From: CAWJPW01 sp963844845
GTDB taxonomy: Bacteria; Acidobacteriota; Thermoanaerobaculia; Thermoanaerobaculales; Sulfomarinibacteraceae
Assembly (NCBI GenBank): GCA_963844845.1
Contig: CAWJPW010000008.1
Span: 960,468 to 1,024,467 of the forward strand
Direction of reading: 5' to 3'
Length of the DNA: 64,000 bases
The position numbers and the translations under genes were made by a program. The notes under the pieces are model-generated. The model worked only from the letters and a program-made list of their open reading frames with translations. It was not told the origin of the DNA and made no database searches. Position 1 is the first letter of the stretch, and every line of letters starts with the position of its first letter. Shown here one piece after another: positions 18,282 through 26,042 of this stretch.

Positions 18282-19322
18282 ATGCGGGTACTGGTTCTCG
18301 GAGGGACGCGCTTCATCGGTCGGTCGGTGGTCGAGCATCTGCTGCGCGAGGGGCACGAGGTCACCCTCCTCAACCGCGGGCTGACGCCCGATCCCTTCGC
18401 CACCAGGGTTCGCCGGGTGGTGGGCGACCGGCGCAAGGAAGAGACCATCCGCCGCGCCGCGGCGAAGATGGACTACGACGTGGTGGTGGACATCACCGCG
18501 TACCACGAGACCGAGTCGGCGGCGCTGCTGGACGCCTTCAAGGGCCGCATCGGCCACTTCGTCCACGTCTCCACCGCTGCCGTGTACCTCATCCGAGACG
18601 GCGTGTTCCCGCCCTTCACCGAGGCCGAGTTTGCCGGTCGCCTCACCTCCAAGCGGTCGGGCGAGGAGTCGTCGTGGCTGTACGCTTACCACAAGCGGCG
18701 CTGTGAAGAGGTCCTCGCCCGGGCATGGGAGGAAGACCGCTTCCCCTACACCTCGCTGCGTCTACCCATGGTGGTGGGACCCCACGACTATACGCACCGT
18801 GCGGATGCCTACCTCGAGCGCATCGCGGCGGGTGGGCCGCTCATCCTCCCCGAGGGCGGGCTCAACTCGTGGGGCTTCTTGTGGGTCGACGACGTCGCCG
18901 AGGTGGTGGCCGCCAACCTGGCCAACACAGCGGCCTTCGGGCGTGCCTACAATCTCGCCCAGCGTGAGGCGGTCACGCTGCGCCAGTTCGTCGAGCTGGC
19001 GGCGAGCCTACTGGGCCACCCCGCCAACCTGCTGTCGCTGCCCACCGCCTGGCTGCAGGCGGTCGGTTTGGGAACCGCGTACAGCCCCTACACGCATCAC
19101 CATGACATCCTCCTCGACTGCCGCGCCGCCGAGGACGACCTTCTCTTCCGCCCGACCCCGCTGATGGTGTGGATGGAACGCCTAGTGGCGGACTTCCGCG
19201 CGCGCTGGGACGGCGTCCCCCGTGCCTTCGCCGCGACCCGTTCCTTCGAGCTCACCCTCGCCCGCGAGGTTGCCAAGATCCGCCTGCCGTCGTTTGCCGC
19301 GGCGGAGGCGACGGCGCGGTAG
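18282..19322 (+). CDS. NAD-dependent epimerase/dehydratase (extended SDR)
   Basis: A 346-residue Rossmann-fold oxidoreductase, probably acting on a nucleotide sugar. The dinucleotide motif is VLVLGGTRFIG at the N-terminus. The active-site Tyr-Lys pair is in WLYAYHKRRCEE, preceded by FVHVSTAAVY. GFLWVDDVAEVV is the usual late motif of the family. Substrate is not predictable and there is no sugar-biosynthesis cluster beside it. ATG 18282 has no ribosome site. Confidence 0.85.
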   Translation: MRVLVLGGTRFIGRSVVEHLLREGHEVTLLNRGLTPDPFATRVRRVVGDRRKEETIRRAAAKMDYDVVVDITAYHETESAALLDAFKGRIGHFVHVSTAAVYLIRDGVFPPFTEAEFAGRLTSKRSGEESSWLYAYHKRRCEEVLARAWEEDRFPYTSLRLPMVVGPHDYTHRADAYLERIAAGGPLILPEGGLNSWGFLWVDDVAEVVAANLANTAAFGRAYNLAQREAVTLRQFVELAASLLGHPANLLSLPTAWLQAVGLGTAYSPYTHHHDILLDCRAAEDDLLFRPTPLMVWMERLVADFRARWDGVPRAFAATRSFELTLAREVAKIRLPSFAAAEATAR

Positions 19323-19346
19323 GGACGGACGCGCGGCGCTCACCGA

Positions 19347-19392
19347 GCCGCCCTAGGGGTGACGGCCGCAAAGGGCACACCCCTACTGCGGC
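19347..19392. terminator. Hairpin between convergent genes
   Basis: Left arm GCCGCCCTAGGGGTG (19347-19361) and right arm CACCCCTACTGCGGC (19378-19392) pair at 13 of 15 positions around a 16-base loop. It sits between the epimerase stop and the MglA-fusion stop (minus), fitting a bidirectional terminator; there is no T-tract. Confidence 0.6.
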
Positions 19393-19407
19393 CACGGTTT
19401 CGCCGGC

Positions 19408-19457
19408 CATTGCGGCGCCGCTCCCGGCGGCGTTCTCGACGTAAGGCTGCTACGCCT
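19408..19457 (+). repeat. Degenerate fragment of the dispersed repeat (candidate copy 4)
   Basis: CATTGCGGCGCC, GGCGGCGTTCTCGACGTA and GCTGCTACGCC follow the middle of copies 1 and 2 in the same order. The end overlaps the last codons of the MglA-fusion gene on the other strand. It lacks the CTAGCCC head. Confidence 0.4.
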
Positions 19458-21666
19458 CGGGCTGGGGGGCAGCGGCGGATCCCTCGGTAAGACCGTCCTG
19501 GGGCAGCGCCACCGTCACCTCGGTGCCCTGCTCGGGCTCGGAGGTGAGCGAAACCGTGCCGCCGTGGCCCTCCACAACCCGCTTGACGATGGCGAGGCCG
19601 AGGCCGGCGCCGCGAGGCCCCTCGCCGGGGGTGGGGCGCTGCCAGAACGGTTCGAACACGTGATCCAGGTCCCCCTCCGAGATACCGATTCCGGTGTCCT
19701 TCACCCGGATCATCAGCCAGGCGCGCCCCTCGTGGGTGGCTCGGCGCACCTCGAGCTTCACCTGGCCGCCGGGCCGGCTGTTCTCGATGGCGTTCTTGAC
19801 CAGCGCTCGCAATGCCTCGGCGGTGGTGTCGGGATCGCACCACACCGCGTTCAGGGCGCTGGGCGTGAGCACCTTGAGGTCCACCTGGGCGGCCTGTGCC
19901 GCTGGTCGTAGGGGCGTCACCACCCGCCGGAGGAGGTCCTCGAGCGGAACCACCTGGCAGGGCAGCTCTCGTCCGGTACGGCCCAGTACGGTGGCCTGGA
20001 TGGCGCTCTCGAGGGTGCCCCCGAGCTGCTCTGCCTTATCGCGAATCACACCGATGATGCGAGCGCGACGCTCGGGTGGAGCCTCCGCACTACCCTCCAG
20101 CGCCCTGGTGGCGGTGAGCAGTGCCGAGACGTTTTCGCGCAGGTCGCCGGTGAGCCGGTCGAGGAGGCGTTGACGCAACCCGTCGAGATCGGAGAGCTCG
20201 CGGTAGGCTTCCTCCAGCAGGGTCTTACGCCCCTCCAGCTCGGCTGCCAGCCGGCGCACCTCGTCGAGGGTGTCGGAGAGCTCAGCGGTGCGCCTCGCCA
20301 CCTGCTCCTCGAGGCCCAGGTTGAGCTCCTCCAGACGCTGCCAGGCAAAGGCGTTGGCGTAGGCCATGGCGGCGGCCACCGCCGCCACCGACGCGAGCTG
20401 GAGGTCGTCCTCGTCCAGCGTCCTGCGGCGCCGGTCGCTGTACGCACACAGCAGCCCGATCACTCGGTCGCCGGCGACCATGGGGGCCGCCACCGCCGAG
20501 CCAAAGCCGGCCGCCTCCACCGCTGGAAGCAGGAGCGGATCACCGACGGTGCTCGACAGGTCGCGGTGTACCAGCGTCGGCTGGCGCGTACCCACCAGGC
20601 GAGCGGCGAGGGACTCCCCGGCGGGGCTGGTGGCGAGCAGCAGGGGATCCTGGGGCAGGCCGCGCAGCGCCGCCGGGCGAAGGCCGCCGGTGCGGTCCAC
20701 GGCCAGCATCGACGCCGCCGGGACCTTCAGCAGGTCGGTCACCGTGGAGAGAAGGAGCTTCACCACCTCGGCGGGATCGTGAACCACGGTCACCGCCTGA
20801 CCGAAGTCGGCCAGGGTCGCCATCGACTCCACCTTGCGCCTGAGCTGCCGCGTAACCGTGTCGAGCCGGGCATTGAGGTCGGCCATGGCCACGTTGGCCC
20901 GAACCGCCTCCCGAACCAGGGTCTCCTCGCTCAAAGGCTGGCCCGCGTCCGTCTCCTCCACGCCCTCGGTCCGCAGAACTGCGGCGTCCTCCACCGTGGC
21001 TGGCTGCTCGAGGAGGAGGGGGCTGAGCGCGTCACGGGCATTTGCGAGAAGGCGTTCCACCGCCTGGGGGTTGCCTGCGACGCCGAGCTTGTCGGTCACC
21101 GCCTGGAGGGTCTGCTCGGTGATGGCGGCGAACGCTTCCATCACACCGCCACCACTGGTGGCCACGGAGGGGAACGCCGGCGCGCTGTCGGCGTTCAGGT
21201 CACCATCGAGCTCGGCGACGGACAGCAGCGCGGGGAGGTCGCGCTTGTTGTACTGCCGCACCACCGGGAGACTTGTGGGGTCGATGGCGTTGGCCTTGAG
21301 GTTCTCCCACAGGTTGGCCAGGGACTCGAGGTTGGCATCGCGCTGGTTGGCCTGGGAGTCGGCGACGAAGATGATCCCGTCCACCCCCGAGAGCACCGCC
21401 CGCCGGGTGGCGTTGTACTGCACCTGGCCGGGCACGGTGTAGAGCTGGAGGGCGAGCTGGTAGCCGCGGATCTTGCCGAGGTCCAGCGACAGCAGGTCGA
21501 AGAAGAGGGTGCGGTCGTTGGCCGTATTGAGAGAGTAGAGGCGGGTGCGGCGATCGGGGTCGACCATGCGGTGGATGTGCTGCAGACAGGTGGTCTTTCC
21601 CCCGAGGGCTGGCCCGTAGTAGACGATTTTGAGCTTGATCTGGCGATTCTGGTTGTCGAACTGCAC
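19450..21666 (-). CDS. MglA-like GTPase fused to GAF and a kinase-like module
   Basis: A 738-residue fusion. Residues 1-195 are a small GTPase of the MglA/Gtr1-Rag type: P-loop YYGPALGGKTTCL, the switch-region TVPGQ in place of DxxG, and specificity motif QYNKRDLP. A linker follows, then a GAF domain (about 290-430), a coiled coil (440-500), and a histidine-kinase-like end. This has an N-box (ALVKNAIENS), a G1 box (VKDTGIGIS) and a G2 box (GAGLGLAIVKRVVEGHGG). Where the H-box SHELRTPL is expected the sequence reads TGDLRENV, so the phospho-accepting His is replaced by Gly. GTG 21666 has GGGAGG upstream, and TACAAT (21705-21700) is a candidate -10. It is probably a GTP-gated polarity or signalling protein; whether the ATPase domain acts as a kinase is open. 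Confidence 0.85.
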   Translation of the reverse strand: MQFDNQNRQIKLKIVYYGPALGGKTTCLQHIHRMVDPDRRTRLYSLNTANDRTLFFDLLSLDLGKIRGYQLALQLYTVPGQVQYNATRRAVLSGVDGIIFVADSQANQRDANLESLANLWENLKANAIDPTSLPVVRQYNKRDLPALLSVAELDGDLNADSAPAFPSVATSGGGVMEAFAAITEQTLQAVTDKLGVAGNPQAVERLLANARDALSPLLLEQPATVEDAAVLRTEGVEETDAGQPLSEETLVREAVRANVAMADLNARLDTVTRQLRRKVESMATLADFGQAVTVVHDPAEVVKLLLSTVTDLLKVPAASMLAVDRTGGLRPAALRGLPQDPLLLATSPAGESLAARLVGTRQPTLVHRDLSSTVGDPLLLPAVEAAGFGSAVAAPMVAGDRVIGLLCAYSDRRRRTLDEDDLQLASVAAVAAAMAYANAFAWQRLEELNLGLEEQVARRTAELSDTLDEVRRLAAELEGRKTLLEEAYRELSDLDGLRQRLLDRLTGDLRENVSALLTATRALEGSAEAPPERRARIIGVIRDKAEQLGGTLESAIQATVLGRTGRELPCQVVPLEDLLRRVVTPLRPAAQAAQVDLKVLTPSALNAVWCDPDTTAEALRALVKNAIENSRPGGQVKLEVRRATHEGRAWLMIRVKDTGIGISEGDLDHVFEPFWQRPTPGEGPRGAGLGLAIVKRVVEGHGGTVSLTSEPEQGTEVTVALPQDGLTEGSAAAPQPEA

Positions 21667-21871
21667 GCATCCTCCCGGCGGTGCCAGCGTTCACCGGTCA
21701 TTGTAGCCGTACCGGCGCCGAGCGGGCCTGCGTGCGGAGAGGCGGGAGGGCCTGCCGCAGCCGAGAGCATCGCGCGGGTATGCCGTCCCTGACGCCCTTC
21801 CAGGCGAGCCTCCTCGTACGTCCTGCGAAAGTACCGCATCCCACGTGGTCTCGGACGCCTCGCGACGACCC

Positions 21872-21892
21872 CTGGTGAGATATGAGGGCTAG
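21872..21892 (-). repeat. Dispersed 3'-end repeat, head of copy 3
   Basis: On the minus strand it reads CTAGCCCTCATATCTCACCA, two differences from copies 1 and 2, and TAG is again a stop codon (gene at 21889). The region beyond (to about 21720) does not align well with copies 1 and 2, so it is either diverged or a second sub-family sharing the head. Confidence 0.55.
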
Positions 21893-22815
21893 CGTGCGGC
21901 CCGCGCGCCCGCTTGGCGCAGCTGGGCGCCGAGAGCCCTGGCTTCACCGGCCGGCCGGGGCGTGGCCAGGGCCGGCCGGTGGCGGGTCGACTGCGACATG
22001 TCTGCGACGCTCACCCCTACCGCCGAGGCGATGGCCGGGACATAGCTTGGGTCGCCGGTGCGCTGATTGACCATGGATGCGTAGGGGAAGACCAGGGCGT
22101 CGCCGGGGCCATCTACCAGGTAGAAGACCAGGCTTGCGCCGGTTACGGCGGTGCGCATGCGTCGCTGCAGGTGCCCGTATGGCGGCAGCTCGAACTCCTC
22201 GGTGTCGAGCAGGTAGCCGTCGGCGTCCTGGACGTCCACCCGCACCGTGGTCCACGCGTCGGTCCACGAGGCGACACCGATGTTGCAGCGAAAGGCGGCG
22301 CCGTCGTTGAGGATACCTGCGGCGTAGCCGTAGCTGTTCCAGTCGACGCCATCGTAGGACGCCACCGCCGGGATGCCCTGGCCGAACTCGCCGGAGGCGT
22401 CGCCGGGGACGAGGGTGTAGGTGCGCGAGTAGACCAGGAAGTCGCACTCCTCCGGCGGATCGCAGGCGAGGGAGAGGTCGGCGAAGGCGATGAGGGCGGC
22501 GGTGCCGTCGAGGCCGAAGACGTCAGGTCCGAGGACATCCCAGGCGTTGACGGTCTCGTAGGGCGAGAGGGTGACGTCGGCGGCGGCGGCCGAGAGGTTG
22601 CTCTGGCCCGTGGGCAGCAGCATGACCGTCACCGGCAGGTCGTAGCTGTGTGGGTTGTGTAGCGACAGGTCGGTGCGCCAGAAGGTTCCGCCTACCCCGG
22701 TGGTGTGGGCCGCGGCGGGGACCATCCACGTGTACGAGAGCTGCCCGGCGCCGACGCCTGTGGCGGCGGAAGCGGCCAGGGCGAGCGCGACGGCTGTGGT
22801 GAGGGTTCGCATCAT
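21889..22815 (-). CDS. Secreted protein of unknown function with a WRTDLSLHN-type domain
   Basis: A 308-residue exported protein with signal peptide TLTTAVALALAASAATGVGA. The mature part is acidic and beta-rich (YTWMVPAAAH, GTFWRTDLSLHNP, LPPYGHLQRR, YASMVNQRTGDPSYVPA), which resembles a repeat-type extracellular domain seen in Acidobacteriota surface proteins. The last ~40 residues are Arg/Ala-rich and look unlike the rest. ATG 22815 (or 22812) follows GGAGG. The two cysteines in ACDPPEECDF may pair. Its stop lies in the dispersed repeat. Function not known. Confidence 0.7.
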   Translation of the reverse strand: MMRTLTTAVALALAASAATGVGAGQLSYTWMVPAAAHTTGVGGTFWRTDLSLHNPHSYDLPVTVMLLPTGQSNLSAAAADVTLSPYETVNAWDVLGPDVFGLDGTAALIAFADLSLACDPPEECDFLVYSRTYTLVPGDASGEFGQGIPAVASYDGVDWNSYGYAAGILNDGAAFRCNIGVASWTDAWTTVRVDVQDADGYLLDTEEFELPPYGHLQRRMRTAVTGASLVFYLVDGPGDALVFPYASMVNQRTGDPSYVPAIASAVGVSVADMSQSTRHRPALATPRPAGEARALGAQLRQAGARAAR

Positions 22816-22933
22816 GACCTCCGATCACGACTGACGCAATCGCCGTGCCAGGGTCGCCTCCGCCCGATCGCCGGGGCGGCGGCCGCACATGTCCTCGGTG
22901 GAGGACACGGTGGTGACAACCGGTGGTCGCCGC

Positions 22934-22939
22934 TACACT
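22934..22939 (+). promoter_or_regulatory. Candidate -10 box for the small membrane-anchored protein
   Basis: TACACT with GTGACA (22913-22918) 15 bases upstream. The predicted start near 22946 gives a short leader with GAGGAGG before ATG 22974. Confidence 0.4.
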
Positions 22940-22973
22940 GGAAAATTGGGGGTCATGCCCCCGAGGAGGGGCC

Positions 22974-23537
22974 ATGAAGCTGAGTGGTGCGCTGATCCTG
23001 GTGGTGCTCCTGGCGGCAGCGATCGTGATCTTCCTGCAGAGTCGGGACACCAAAGCGAGCCTCGATGCCGTCAACAGCGTCGCCGTGGACCTACGTGAGG
23101 CAGGAGTCAGCGGTACCAGTCTCGACCGCGCCGCGGCCGGCCGTGCCCTCGACGCCCTGGATCAGCTCCAGGCGGCCCCGGACACAATCGCCGACCACCT
23201 CGACGACCTCCGGACCATCGCCGAAACGGCAGCGCGCTGGGCGGACGCCGCTCCCACTCCCTCCCAGGACCTCACCGCGGCAGTGGCGCTGCGCGTCGCC
23301 GCGGACGAGCTGCGTCAGTACGGTCTCGAACCAGCGCCGGCGCACCTTATCGGCGCGCGCCGGGAAATCGCCCGCGCCCGCGAGGCACTCGTCAGCGGTG
23401 CGGCCGGGCCGGGCGGGGCGTCCGACGGCTCGATGCCAGCGGGCAGCTCGGTACAGGGTGTCCGCGACCGCCTCAAGAACCTGCAGCAGGGCGAGCGCGA
23501 GCGGATCCAGGACGTCCAGCAGCAGATCAATCAGTAG
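22974..23537 (+). CDS. Small membrane-anchored helical protein, unknown
   Basis: A 187-residue protein. An N-terminal helix (GALILVVLLAAAIVIFL) is likely an uncleaved anchor; the rest is hydrophilic, helical and periplasmic, ending in a coiled coil (RDRLKNLQQGERERIQDVQQ). Start ATG 22974 with GAGGAGGGG just upstream. Its last 11 bases overlap the 3' end of the convergent gene at 23527. No family recognised. Confidence 0.65.
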   Translation: MKLSGALILVVLLAAAIVIFLQSRDTKASLDAVNSVAVDLREAGVSGTSLDRAAAGRALDALDQLQAAPDTIADHLDDLRTIAETAARWADAAPTPSQDLTAAVALRVAADELRQYGLEPAPAHLIGARREIARAREALVSGAAGPGGASDGSMPAGSSVQGVRDRLKNLQQGERERIQDVQQQINQ

Positions 23538-23919
23538 CGGGCTGATCGGACGGCGGGAAGGGGAGGTCCTCCCACAGCTCGGGAGCGATGTTGGTGCTCG
23601 TCACCGGACCGGCGCCCAGGGTGGCCAGCTCGGACGCCACCTCACACAGCCACCGCTGCACCGCGCGGCTGCGCTCCACCGCCACCAGCGGCCACAGGCG
23701 CACGATGGCGTGCCCGTGGTGAGGCGCCAGCAGGAGCACTGGGTGCAGGGGCCGGGCGAACTCCACCACCAACCCTTCGACCAGGACCCCCTCGCCGTCG
23801 AGGCGCAGCCAGCGGCCCTCGCTCTTGAGCACCGCTCGTCCCCAGCGGCGCGGCTCACCGGTGAGCTGTGCCGCCACCTCCGGCCATGCCACGGGGTGTG
23901 TGAGGACCATGTGCGGCAT
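23527..23919 (-). CDS. Conserved hypothetical protein (about 130 residues)
   Basis: A 130-residue soluble protein without a signal peptide. I chose ATG 23919 because CGGAGG lies five bases upstream and TACACT (23941-23936) upstream of that fits a -10 box; a longer frame reaches 23949. It contains RWLRLDGEGVLVEG and hydrophobic strands (PVLLLAPHHGHAIVRLW). It diverges from comF with about 70 bases between starts. No function can be assigned. Confidence 0.55.
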   Translation of the reverse strand: MPHMVLTHPVAWPEVAAQLTGEPRRWGRAVLKSEGRWLRLDGEGVLVEGLVVEFARPLHPVLLLAPHHGHAIVRLWPLVAVERSRAVQRWLCEVASELATLGAGPVTSTNIAPELWEDLPFPPSDQPATD

Positions 23920-23977
23920 AGAACCTCCGGTCCTCAGTGTAGCCTTCACCGTGCGCGAGGACGCTTGTGAACTCTGT

Positions 23978-23983
23978 TACGAT
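23978..23983 (+). promoter_or_regulatory. -10 box of comF (leaderless)
   Basis: TACGAT, six bases (GCGCCG), then ATG 23990. No ribosome site. Confidence 0.55.
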
Positions 23984-23989
23984 GCGCCG

Positions 23990-24712
23990 ATGCGTGCGAT
24001 GGAGGTTCTCACCGCCACCGTCGAGACCCTGCTCCCGAGCACCTGTCCGGGGTGTGACGGCGAGCTCCCCGGTTTCGCCCGGGGGCTCTGTCCGGCCTGC
24101 TGGTCGACCCTGACCCCTTTTCCGGGGCCGCGTTGCCCGCGCTGCGGCGGCGAGACCGACTGTGCTGGTGCCGCGTGCCTGGCCTGCGCCACGGCGCCGC
24201 CGCCCCAGGCCGGCACGGTGATCCTGGGGGAGCACGCCGGGCGGTTGCGCGTGGCGGTTCTGGCCCTCAAGCACCACGGGCGGGACGAGCTGGCGTCCCC
24301 GCTCGCCGCCCGCCTCGCGGACCGGGTGGCGACGGCGGCGTGGGCGCGCGACCTCGACCTGGTCATGGCGGTGCCCTCGCACCCGCTGCACCGTCTGCGC
24401 CGGGGCTGGACCGCCGCCGAGTTGGTGGCACGAGGGGTGGCGCGACGACTCGCACTGCCCCACCGATGCGGTCTGCGCCGGCACGGGATCCGGCGCCAGG
24501 CCGGGCGTGGCCGGGCGGCGCGCCGGCGTCTGCCGCGGCGGGCCTTCACCGCCGGCGAGCTTCCCACCGGAACGCGGGTGCTGCTGGTGGACGACGTCAC
24601 CACGACCGGGATGACCCTGCGGCGGGCCAGCGAAGCGCTCCTCGCCGCCGGAGCGGCGGTGGTTTACTGTGCGGCGGTTGCGGCCGCTGTAGATCCCAGG
24701 AGGCTTGCATGA
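23990..24712 (+). CDS. comF: ComF-family phosphoribosyltransferase-like protein
   Basis: A 240-residue ComF/GntX-type protein. The N-terminal zinc-finger region has paired CxxC motifs (CPGC, CPAC, CPRC, CLAC), followed by the phosphoribosyltransferase-like domain with the PRPP loop LLVDDVTTTGMTL. Family members act in DNA uptake or use of gluconate or nucleotides; the role here is unknown. Start ATG 23990 directly downstream of TACGAT; the longer frame to 23825 is non-coding. The stop overlaps the proline dehydrogenase start (ATGA at 24709), so the genes are co-translated. Confidence 0.88.
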   Translation: MRAMEVLTATVETLLPSTCPGCDGELPGFARGLCPACWSTLTPFPGPRCPRCGGETDCAGAACLACATAPPPQAGTVILGEHAGRLRVAVLALKHHGRDELASPLAARLADRVATAAWARDLDLVMAVPSHPLHRLRRGWTAAELVARGVARRLALPHRCGLRRHGIRRQAGRGRAARRRLPRRAFTAGELPTGTRVLLVDDVTTTGMTLRRASEALLAAGAAVVYCAAVAAAVDPRRLA

Positions 24713-25620
24713 CAGCGTTCGACACCCTGATCAAGCACGGGCTCCCGCTGGTGCCGAAGTTCGTGGTGGGTCGGGTGGCCCGTCGTTACGTGGCGGGCGA
24801 GAGCCTTGACGACGCCGTGCAGACGATCGGCGCCCTCAATCGGGAGGGCGCCATGGCCACCGCCGACGTGCTCGGCGAGGAGGTGCACGAGCCGGGCAAG
24901 GCGGCGGCGGCGGTGGCCGAGTACCATCGCGTGCTCGACACCCTCGCTAGGGAAGGACTCGACTGCAACGTCTCGGTGAAACCCACCCTCGTCGGGCTCT
25001 CCATCAGCGAGGGCCTCTGCCTCGACAACATCCGCGCAGTGGCCGCGCACGCGCGCGAGCTCGGCAACTTCATCCGGATCGACATGGAGGACCACACCTG
25101 CACGGACGCCACCCTGCGCATCTACCGCCAGCTGCACGGCGAGTTGGGGAATGTCGGTGTCGTCCTCCAGTCCTATCTGCGGCGCACCCTCGCCGACATC
25201 CGCGAGCTTCTCCCACTGGCGCCCAACATCAGGGTCTGCAAGGGCATCTATCGTGAGCCCCGGGCGATCGCCTGGAAGGGCTTCGACACCATCCGGGCCA
25301 ACTTCGTGCGCGCGGTGGAGGTGCTCGCCGAGGGCGGCGGCTACCCCGCCATCGCCACCCACGACGAGCACCTGGTGTGGGCCGGAATGGCGGTGGTGGA
25401 ACGTCTCGGCCTGGAGCCGACGCGATACGAGTTTCAGATGCTCCTGGGGGTCGATGCCGAGCTGCGCCGGATCATCCTCGCCCACGGCCACCGCCTGCGG
25501 GTCTACGTGCCCTACGGCCGCGACTGGTACCCCTACTCCACCCGGCGCCTGCGTGAGAACCCCACGGTCGCCAAGCACGTTCTCCGCGCCATGCTCGGGA
25601 TGAGGCCGGCCACGAGCTGA
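24709..25620 (+). CDS. Proline dehydrogenase (monofunctional)
   Basis: A 303-residue FAD-dependent TIM barrel oxidising proline to pyrroline-5-carboxylate, the first step of proline catabolism. Family features include CNVSVKPTLVGL, FIRIDMEDH, VVLQSYLRRT, IRVCKGIYREP, and the late EFQMLLGV and LRVYVPYGRDWYPYSTRRL motifs. It is the short bacterial form without the fused P5C dehydrogenase of PutA. ATG 24709 has AGGAGG upstream within comF. Confidence 0.93.
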   Translation: MTAFDTLIKHGLPLVPKFVVGRVARRYVAGESLDDAVQTIGALNREGAMATADVLGEEVHEPGKAAAAVAEYHRVLDTLAREGLDCNVSVKPTLVGLSISEGLCLDNIRAVAAHARELGNFIRIDMEDHTCTDATLRIYRQLHGELGNVGVVLQSYLRRTLADIRELLPLAPNIRVCKGIYREPRAIAWKGFDTIRANFVRAVEVLAEGGGYPAIATHDEHLVWAGMAVVERLGLEPTRYEFQMLLGVDAELRRIILAHGHRLRVYVPYGRDWYPYSTRRLRENPTVAKHVLRAMLGMRPATS

Positions 25621-26042
25621 CTCTCGGCGCGGCCCCGGTCCCGGTCCCGGTGCCGGTCGCTGATGCTCCCGCCACCGGCTCCCGGGCGGCTCCACCGCCC
25701 GCCACCGGCTCCCGGGCGGCTCCACCGCCCGTCGGCGCGGTCCCGGGGGCGGCAACGGCGTGCGCGGCCAGGCGGCAACGAGGCCGCCCCCGGGCCCTCA
25801 GCGCTGAGTCGCCTCCCTGGTCGTTCGGGGCCACTACTCCGGACGCCAAGGGCCGTGGGAGCCCCCCATGACGTTTCCCGCAAGCGCGCTTCGAGCGAGG
25901 AAGCGCTCCCGGGAGAACGTCATGGACGGCACGCCCGCCGGAGGGCCCATGCTCCGGGATGGTCCCGGCCAACGGACCCGGTCCCGGTCGCGGACCCGGC
26001 CCCGGAGGCGGCCCCGGTCCCGGTCGCCGCCGACCCGGGCAG
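25621..26042. repeat. GC-rich low-complexity intergenic block with a tandem duplication
   Basis: A 422-base gap between two convergent genes with no convincing coding. A 30-bp unit beginning GCCACCGGCTCCCGGGCGGC is present twice exactly (25671-25700 and 25701-25730). GGTCCC/GGCCCC hexamer runs flank it (25630-25650 and 25965-26035). A long hairpin lies at 25867-25924. Confidence 0.65.
25867..25924. terminator. Long hairpin between convergent genes
   Basis: CATGACGTTTCCCG (25867-25880) pairs with CGGGAGAACGTCATG (25910-25924) with one bulged base, and the interior (AAGCGCGCTT / GAAGCGCT) can pair further. Its position, downstream of both flanking genes, suggests transcript-end formation; the strength of the stem is unusual. 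Confidence 0.5.

Noticed and set aside
25671..25730. CRISPR-like direct repeat
   Set aside because: Only two immediately adjacent identical 30-mers with no spacer; a tandem duplication.
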